Source of the DNA: Herbaspirillum sp. SJZ106
GTDB taxonomy: Bacteria; Pseudomonadota; Gammaproteobacteria; Burkholderiales; Burkholderiaceae_D
Assembly (NCBI RefSeq): GCF_006715495.1
Contig: NZ_VFNI01000002.1
Location: 558,001-622,000 of the forward strand
DNA: 64,000 bases
Direction of reading: 5' to 3'
The position numbers and the translations under genes were made by a program. Below, piece after piece: positions 58,709-64,000 of this stretch. Below the pieces are notes generated by a model, which did not search any database, was not told the DNA's origin, and saw nothing but the letters and a program-made list of their open reading frames with translations. Position 1 is the first letter of the stretch. Each line of letters starts with the position of its first letter.

Positions 58709-59878
58709 GTGAAGATTGCTCTCCATTCCCGCCATTCCCGCTTGCGCAGCTTGCCTGCGCGCGTTGCCGGCGTGCGGCGCCTGGCGCCTTCGGTGCTGGC
58801 GCTGTCGCTGGCATTGGCCCTGGGGGCCTGCAGCAAGCCGGCGCCGGTGGCTGAAGCGCCGCGCGAAGTGGTGGTCTTGCAGGCCCAGCAGCGTAACGCT
58901 GCGCAAGTGCTGCACCTGCCGGCCGAAGTGCAGGCGCGCTTTGTCACGGCGATGTCCTTCCGGGTGGCCGGCCAGTTGGTGGAGCGCCGCGTGCATCTGG
59001 GCGATGCGGTGCGCAAGGGACAGGCGGTCGCGCGCTTGGACCCGGCCGATGCCGAACACAATGCCGCCAGCGCGCGGGCCGACCTGGCCTCGGCGCGCCA
59101 GCATCTGGATGCGGCCGAAAAGCAGCTCAAGCGCGATACCGAGCAGGCGCGCGAGAACCTGATCAGCACGCAACAGCTGGAGCAAAGCCAGGATGCCCAT
59201 GCGGCGGCGCAGGCCCAGTTCAAGGCGGCCCAGGCGCGCGCGGCGGTGGCCGGCAACCAGCGCGACTATACCGTTCTGCTGGCGGAACACGATGGCGTCA
59301 TCAGTGCCGAGCAGGCCAATACCGGCGACGTGCTATCGGCCGGCCAGCCGGTGTTTTCGCTGGCCTGGTCCGGCGCGGTGGACGTGATCACCGACGTGGC
59401 CGACAACCAGGTCGCGGGCATCCGGCCGGGCGCGCCGGCCACCGTTACGTTGCCGGCCTTGCCGGGGCGCAGCTTCGGCGGCCGCGTGCGCGAGGTCAGC
59501 CCGGCGGCGGATCCGCAAAGTCGCACCTACCGCGTCAAGGTCACGCTGGAACAGCCTGACGCAGCGCTGCGCCTGGGCATGACCGGCGAAGTCGCCATCG
59601 CACCGGAGGCAGGCCAACGGCAAGCCGCGCCGGTCATGGTGCTGCCGGCCACGGCCCTGTTCCACCAGGGCGACAAGCCCGCGGTGTGGATCGTCGGCGG
59701 CGACGGCAAGCTGGAATTGCGGGCGGTGACGGTGGCCGCCTATGGCGAGCGCAGCATCTCGCTGGCGCAAGGCGTGGGCGCCGATGACAAGGTCGTGGTG
59801 CAAGGCGTGCATACGCTGACCGCCGGCGAAAAGGTCAAGCCCATCGCGCCGTTGCATGCCGAGGACTTCGCACTATGA
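58709..59878 (+). CDS. RND efflux periplasmic adaptor (membrane fusion) lipoprotein
   Basis: 389 residues from a GTG at 58709, with AAAGGA about six bases upstream supporting that start. A lipobox LALGACS marks a lipoprotein. Next come a biotinyl-lipoyl-like half (MSFRVAGQLVERRVHLGDAVRKGQ), a long alpha-hairpin (about 105-170), and beta-barrel and membrane-proximal domains. It links the inner-membrane RND pump to the outer-membrane channel. The gene overlaps the permease gene by four bases. Substrates cannot be predicted. Confidence 0.93.
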   Translation: MKIALHSRHSRLRSLPARVAGVRRLAPSVLALSLALALGACSKPAPVAEAPREVVVLQAQQRNAAQVLHLPAEVQARFVTAMSFRVAGQLVERRVHLGDAVRKGQAVARLDPADAEHNAASARADLASARQHLDAAEKQLKRDTEQARENLISTQQLEQSQDAHAAAQAQFKAAQARAAVAGNQRDYTVLLAEHDGVISAEQANTGDVLSAGQPVFSLAWSGAVDVITDVADNQVAGIRPGAPATVTLPALPGRSFGGRVREVSPAADPQSRTYRVKVTLEQPDAALRLGMTGEVAIAPEAGQRQAAPVMVLPATALFHQGDKPAVWIVGGDGKLELRAVTVAAYGERSISLAQGVGADDKVVVQGVHTLTAGEKVKPIAPLHAEDFAL

Positions 59879-62800
59879 GCGCGCCTGGCCGTTTCAATCT
59901 CTCTTCCTGGACCCTGCAGCACCAGGCGCTGGTGACCTTCATCCTGGCGCTGGTGACGTTGTTGGGCGTCGGTTCCTACACCAGGCTGTCGCAGTCGGAA
60001 GACCCGCCGTTCACCTTCAAGGTGATGGTGATCCAGACCGACTGGCCGGGCGCCACCGCGCGCCAGGTGCAGGAACAGATCACCGATCGCATCGCGCGCA
60101 AGCTGCAGGAAACGCCGGACGTGGATTTCCTGCGCAGCTATTCGCGCCCGGGGCAGTCGCAGCTGTTCTTCACCATCAAGGACACGGCGCCTGCCGCGCA
60201 GGTACCCAAGACCTGGTACCAGGTGCGCAAGAAGGTCGGCGACATCGCCGCCACCTTGCCGCAGGGCGTGCGCGGGCCGTACTTCAACGACGAGTTCGGC
60301 GACGTCTATACCAACATCTACGCGCTGGAAGGCGACGGCTTCACGCCGGCGCAACTGCGCGACTATGCCGACCAGCTGCGCGGCGAGCTGCTGCGCGTGC
60401 CCGGAGTGGGCAAGATCGACTATTTCGGCGACCGCAACCAGCACATCTACATCGACATCGGCAACGCCAAGATGACGCGCCTGGGCATCAGCCCGCAGCA
60501 GCTGGCCGATGCCATCGGCGGCCAGAACGCGGTGGTGCCGGGCGGCCTGGTCACCACCGGCAACGACCGCGTGTATGTGCGGCCCACCGGCCAGTTCGAG
60601 GATGTCAGCGCGATCGAAAACAAGATCGTCCACATCAACAACCGCAACTTCCGCCTGGGCGACATCGCCACCATCCGGCGCGGCTATGACGAGCCGCAGG
60701 AGCAGGAAATGCGCTCCAACGGCAAGCCGGTGCTGGGCATCGGCGTGACCATGCAACCCGGCGGCGATGTGATTCGCCTGGGCAAGGCGCTCGATGCGCG
60801 CACGGAGGAGCTGCGCAAGCGGCTGCCTGCCGGACTGGCACTGACGGCGGTGTCCAGCATGCCGCACGCGGTGGAGAAATCGGTGGACGATTTCCTCGAA
60901 GCCGTGGCCGAGGCGGTCGCCATCGTGCTGGTGGTCAGCCTGGTGTCGCTGGGCATCCGTACCGGCATGGTGGTGGTGATCTCGATCCCGATCGTGCTGG
61001 CGGTTACCGCCTTGTTCATGGACATGTTCGACATCGGCCTGCACAAGGTCTCGCTGGGCACGCTGGTGCTGGCGCTGGGCCTGCTGGTGGATGACGCCAT
61101 CATCGCCGTGGAGATGATGGCGGTGAAGCTGGAACAGGGCTGGAACCGCCGCCGCGCGGCCGCCTTCGCCTATACCAGCACCGCCTTCCCGATGCTGACC
61201 GGCACGCTGGTGACGGTATCGGGCTTCCTGCCGATCGCGCTGGCCAAGTCGGGCACCGGCGAATACACCCGCTCGATCTTCGAAGTCTCGGCCATCGCCT
61301 TGCTGCTGTCCTGGCTGGCGGCGGTGGTGCTGATCCCGCTGCTGGGCTACCACATGCTCAAGGAGAAACCCGGCGCGCTCACCGACGAGCAGATCGCCGC
61401 CAATCCGCATGCCGGCCATGACGAGGAAGACCACGACCATCCGATCTACCAGACCAGGATCTACACCCGCCTGCGCAAGATGGTGGCCTGGTGCGTGGCC
61501 CATCGCGGCCGCGTGGTGCTGGCCACGACCTTGCTGTTCCTCGGTTCGCTGGCGGCGTTCGGCCTGGTGCCGCAGCAGTTCTTCCCCAGCTCGGACCGTC
61601 CCGAATTGCTGATCGACCTGCGCCTGCCGGAGCGCGCTTCCTTCGAGGCCACCCAGCGCGAGGCGCAGCGCATGGAGGCGGTGCTCAAGGGCCGTCCGCA
61701 GATCGACCATGTGGTCAGCTTCGTCGGCACCGGCGCGCCGCGTTTCTACCTGCCGCTGGACCAGCAACTGCCCAGCGCCAATTTCGCGCAATTCGTGGTC
61801 ACGGCCAAATCGGTGGAGGATCGCGAGGCCCTGGCCCGCGCGCTGGAAGAGCCGTTGCGCACCCAGTTCAGCGGCCTGCGCACGCGCCTGACGCGGCTGG
61901 AGAACGGCCCGCCGGTCGGCTTCCCGGTGCAGTTCCGCGTCAGCGGCGAGCAGATCCCCAAGGTGCGCGCCATCGCCGAGCAGGTGGCGGCCGAGATCCG
62001 CAAGGAGAGCCGCGCCACCAATGTGCAGTTCGACTGGGATGAACCGGCCCAGCGCTCGGTGTCGTTCGAAGTGGACCAGAAGCGCGCCGGCGAACTGGGG
62101 CTGACCTCGCAGCAGATTTCCAACTTCCTGGCCATGCAGCTGTCCGGCTATACCGTGACCCAGTACCGCGAGCGCGACAAGCTGATCAGTGTCGACCTGC
62201 GCGCGCCGCGCAACGAACGCGTCGATCCATCCCGCCTGTCCACGTTGTCCATGCCGACCGCCAACGGCCCGGTGCCGCTGGCCGCGCTCGGGCAGTTCCG
62301 CAATACGCTGGAATACGGCGTGATCTGGGAACGCGACCGCCAGCCCACCATTACCGTGCTGGCCGACGTGCGCGCCGGCGTGCAGGGCATCGACGTCACC
62401 AACGCAGTCAACGGGAAGCTCAATGCGCTGCGCGCCGAACTGCCGGTGGGTTACCGCATCGAGGTCGGCGGCCCGGTCGAGGAAAACGCCAAGGCGCAGT
62501 CCTCGATCTCGGCGCAGATGCCGCTGATGGTGATCGCCGTGCTGCTGTTGCTGATGGTGCAGCTGCAAAGCTTCGGCCGCACCATGATGGTGGTGCTGAC
62601 CGCGCCGCTGGGCCTGATCGGGGTGGTGGGCGCGCTGCTGCTGTTTCGCCAGCCGTTCGGTTTCGTCGCCATGCTGGGCACCATCGCCATGCTGGGCATC
62701 ATCATGCGCAACTCGGTGATCCTGGTGGACCAGATCGAACAGGACATCGCCGCCGGCCGCGGCCGCTTCGACGCCATCGTCGGCGCCACCGTGCGGCGCT

Positions 62801-63018
62801 TCCGCCCCATCACGCTGACCGCGGCGGCGGCGGTGCTGGCGCTGATCCCGCTGTTGCGCAGCAACTTCTTCGGCCCGATGGCCACCGCCCTGATGGGCGG
62901 CATCACCATTGCCACCGTGCTGACCCTGTTCTACCTGCCGGCCTTGTATGCGCTGTGCTACCGGGTCAAGCCCAATGAAACCCACCACGGCGACGCGGCA
63001 ACGCAAGGGAGCCACTGA
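59875..63018 (+). CDS. efflux RND transporter permease
   Basis: 1047 residues, full length. Twelve membrane helices with two large periplasmic loops. The proton-relay Asp pair is in LALGLLVDDAIIAVEMMAVK, and the second-half equivalent is MLGIIMRNSVILVDQIEQD. A His/Asp-rich loop (HAGHDEEDHDHP) sits between halves. It belongs to the HAE1-like multidrug branch rather than heavy-metal CzcA, judging from overall sequence, though the His-rich loop could bind metal. The stop overlaps the next start by one base (TGATG). Confidence 0.93.
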   Translation: MSAPGRFNLSSWTLQHQALVTFILALVTLLGVGSYTRLSQSEDPPFTFKVMVIQTDWPGATARQVQEQITDRIARKLQETPDVDFLRSYSRPGQSQLFFTIKDTAPAAQVPKTWYQVRKKVGDIAATLPQGVRGPYFNDEFGDVYTNIYALEGDGFTPAQLRDYADQLRGELLRVPGVGKIDYFGDRNQHIYIDIGNAKMTRLGISPQQLADAIGGQNAVVPGGLVTTGNDRVYVRPTGQFEDVSAIENKIVHINNRNFRLGDIATIRRGYDEPQEQEMRSNGKPVLGIGVTMQPGGDVIRLGKALDARTEELRKRLPAGLALTAVSSMPHAVEKSVDDFLEAVAEAVAIVLVVSLVSLGIRTGMVVVISIPIVLAVTALFMDMFDIGLHKVSLGTLVLALGLLVDDAIIAVEMMAVKLEQGWNRRRAAAFAYTSTAFPMLTGTLVTVSGFLPIALAKSGTGEYTRSIFEVSAIALLLSWLAAVVLIPLLGYHMLKEKPGALTDEQIAANPHAGHDEEDHDHPIYQTRIYTRLRKMVAWCVAHRGRVVLATTLLFLGSLAAFGLVPQQFFPSSDRPELLIDLRLPERASFEATQREAQRMEAVLKGRPQIDHVVSFVGTGAPRFYLPLDQQLPSANFAQFVVTAKSVEDREALARALEEPLRTQFSGLRTRLTRLENGPPVGFPVQFRVSGEQIPKVRAIAEQVAAEIRKESRATNVQFDWDEPAQRSVSFEVDQKRAGELGLTSQQISNFLAMQLSGYTVTQYRERDKLISVDLRAPRNERVDPSRLSTLSMPTANGPVPLAALGQFRNTLEYGVIWERDRQPTITVLADVRAGVQGIDVTNAVNGKLNALRAELPVGYRIEVGGPVEENAKAQSSISAQMPLMVIAVLLLLMVQLQSFGRTMMVVLTAPLGLIGVVGALLLFRQPFGFVAMLGTIAMLGIIMRNSVILVDQIEQDIAAGRGRFDAIVGATVRRFRPITLTAAAAVLALIPLLRSNFFGPMATALMGGITIATVLTLFYLPALYALCYRVKPNETHHGDAATQGSH

Positions 63019-64000
63019 TGCGTACTCATGAAATGTTCAAGCCGCAGCGGCTGACCCTGCTGGCGATGCTGGCCTTGTCGGCGCTGTCGGGTTGCGCCCT
63101 GGGCCCGAGCGGCGATGCGCCGGCCATGCCGCAGCCCGACCATTACGCGGTGGAAGCCACGCCGGACGCCATCGGCCCCGACGGCGCCCGCCAGCAATTC
63201 GTGCTGGGCCAGCGCGCCGTGCCGCAATGGTGGCAGGCCTATGCCTCGCCCGAATTGTCGGCCTGGGTGGAAGAAGCCCTGCAGCACAACCATTCGCTGG
63301 CGCAGGCCGAACGCAGCCTGGCCGGCGCCAAGGAGCAACTGCGCGCGCAGATCAACGAATCGCTGTGGCCCACCATCGACGCGGTCGGACAAGCCACCCG
63401 CCAGCGCGCGCTGGGCCTGCCCACCATGGGGCCGCCGACCAACCTGTACAACGTCTTTGCCGGCGAGATCAATGCCAGCTATACCTTCGACCTGTTCGGC
63501 GTGGAGCGCTACGCCAACTCGGCGCTGGCGGCCCAGGTCGATGCCCAGTCCTATCAGTTCGACGCGGCGCGCCGCACGCTGGCCGCCAACGTGGTGATCG
63601 CCGCCATCAATGCGGCCTCGTTGCAAGCACAGGTCGTGCAGACCGAACGCTTGGCGGCGCTGGCCGACACCGATGCGCAAGAATTACAGCGGCGCGCCGC
63701 AATCGGCGCGGTGGCGGCCGACGATGTGCTGGCCGCCCAGGCCAGCGCGCAGTCGCTGCGCGCCAGCCTGCCGGGATTGAAATCGCAATGGCAGGCCACG
63801 CGGCATGCGTTGGCGGTGCTGATGGGGCGTACGCCGGATGCCGCGCCGGCAGACCTCGATATCGCCGCCTTGCGCCTGCCCGAGCGTGTGCCGCTGTCGG
63901 TGCCGTCGGACCTGCTGCGCCAGCGCCCCGACATCCTGGCGGCCGACGCCGCGCTGAAAGTGGCCGCCGCGCAGGAAGCGCTGGCCACGGCCGAGATGTT
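63018..64000 (+). CDS. outer-membrane efflux lipoprotein (NodT/OprM family), 3' end missing
   Basis: About 327 residues are present and the frame is still open at the window edge; family members have about 470. A lipoprotein signal ends in LSGCALG. The first half shows the OEP pattern: PQWWQAYASPELSAWVEEAL, GEINASYTFDLFGVERY and the second-repeat start LPGLKSQWQATRHALAVLMGRTP, then VPSDLLRQRPDILAADAAL. It forms the outer-membrane duct of the pump. No terminator can be seen because the gene is cut. Confidence 0.93.
   Translation, partial: MRTHEMFKPQRLTLLAMLALSALSGCALGPSGDAPAMPQPDHYAVEATPDAIGPDGARQQFVLGQRAVPQWWQAYASPELSAWVEEALQHNHSLAQAERSLAGAKEQLRAQINESLWPTIDAVGQATRQRALGLPTMGPPTNLYNVFAGEINASYTFDLFGVERYANSALAAQVDAQSYQFDAARRTLAANVVIAAINAASLQAQVVQTERLAALADTDAQELQRRAAIGAVAADDVLAAQASAQSLRASLPGLKSQWQATRHALAVLMGRTPDAAPADLDIAALRLPERVPLSVPSDLLRQRPDILAADAALKVAAAQEALATAEM

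Noticed and set aside
59740..63015. Very long open frame on the minus strand opposite the RND permease
   Set aside because: It mirrors the codon positions of a clearly conserved RND protein; the translation is His/Arg/Gln-rich with no family character. It is a GC-bias artefact.

Overview
The window is a gene-dense, high-GC chromosomal stretch from a betaproteobacterium. Gene content and order fit the order Burkholderiales and most likely Oxalobacteraceae of the Herbaspirillum type. The indicators are the mla operon running into bolA-murA-his, htrA-nif3-mscL-petABC-sspAB, amgK-murU divergent from lptD-surA-pdxA-rsmA, and corC-ybeY-phoH-miaB. The family-level assignment is inference from synteny and protein character, not from a database search.

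Layout. 1-3971: end of a DMT-family transporter, a DUF484-GGDEF diguanylate cyclase, a class I methyltransferase and ychF, the last three on the minus strand. 4354-10581: mlaFED-mlaA-mlaC-mlaB (outer-membrane lipid transport), a two-gene ABC-2 transporter and a BolA-family gene. 10591-20062: murA followed by a nearly complete histidine operon (hisG-D-[DNA methyltransferase]-C-B-H-A-F-I-E) and a HIT protein. 20143-22124: tatABC, with a putative small inverted-repeat mobile element between tatB and tatC. 22207-25467: DUF2461 protein, HtrA-type protease, Nif3-like protein, mscL. 25762-29900: petABC (cytochrome bc1) and sspA-sspB. 29926-31252: tRNA-Thr(TGT) and a 1.25-kb islet bounded by a 48-bp duplication of the tRNA 3' end. 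31335-36380 (minus): upp, a UbiH-like hydroxylase, pepP, murU, amgK. 36478-42225 (plus): lptD, surA, pdxA, rsmA. 42388-45640: a small Tyr/Pro-rich secreted protein, a MetR-like regulator, a siderophore-interacting protein divergent from a MarR regulator, and gloA. 45782-57423 (minus): YgjP-like metalloprotease, plsC, gmhB, glyS, glyQ, lnt, corC, ybeY, phoH, miaB. 57857-64000: a TetR regulator divergent from an RND efflux operon whose outer-membrane component runs off the end.

Functionally most of the region is core envelope biology: lipid asymmetry (mla, plsC), peptidoglycan precursor synthesis and recycling (murA, amgK, murU), LPS assembly (lptD, gmhB), porin folding (surA), lipoprotein acylation (lnt) and protein export (tat). 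To this are added histidine synthesis and respiration. The Rieske protein PetA carries a twin-arginine signal, so it probably depends on the Tat system encoded 4 kb upstream.

The accessory signals are small. The strongest are the tRNA-Thr islet with two orphan membrane-protein genes separated by copies of one short motif, and a 235-bp element with inverted ends and a 5-bp target duplication abutting the tatB stop. Next come a 164-bp inverted-repeat unit between plsC and the YgjP-like gene, and a solitary DNA methyltransferase embedded in the his operon. I saw no CRISPR array, rRNA, transposase or integrase.
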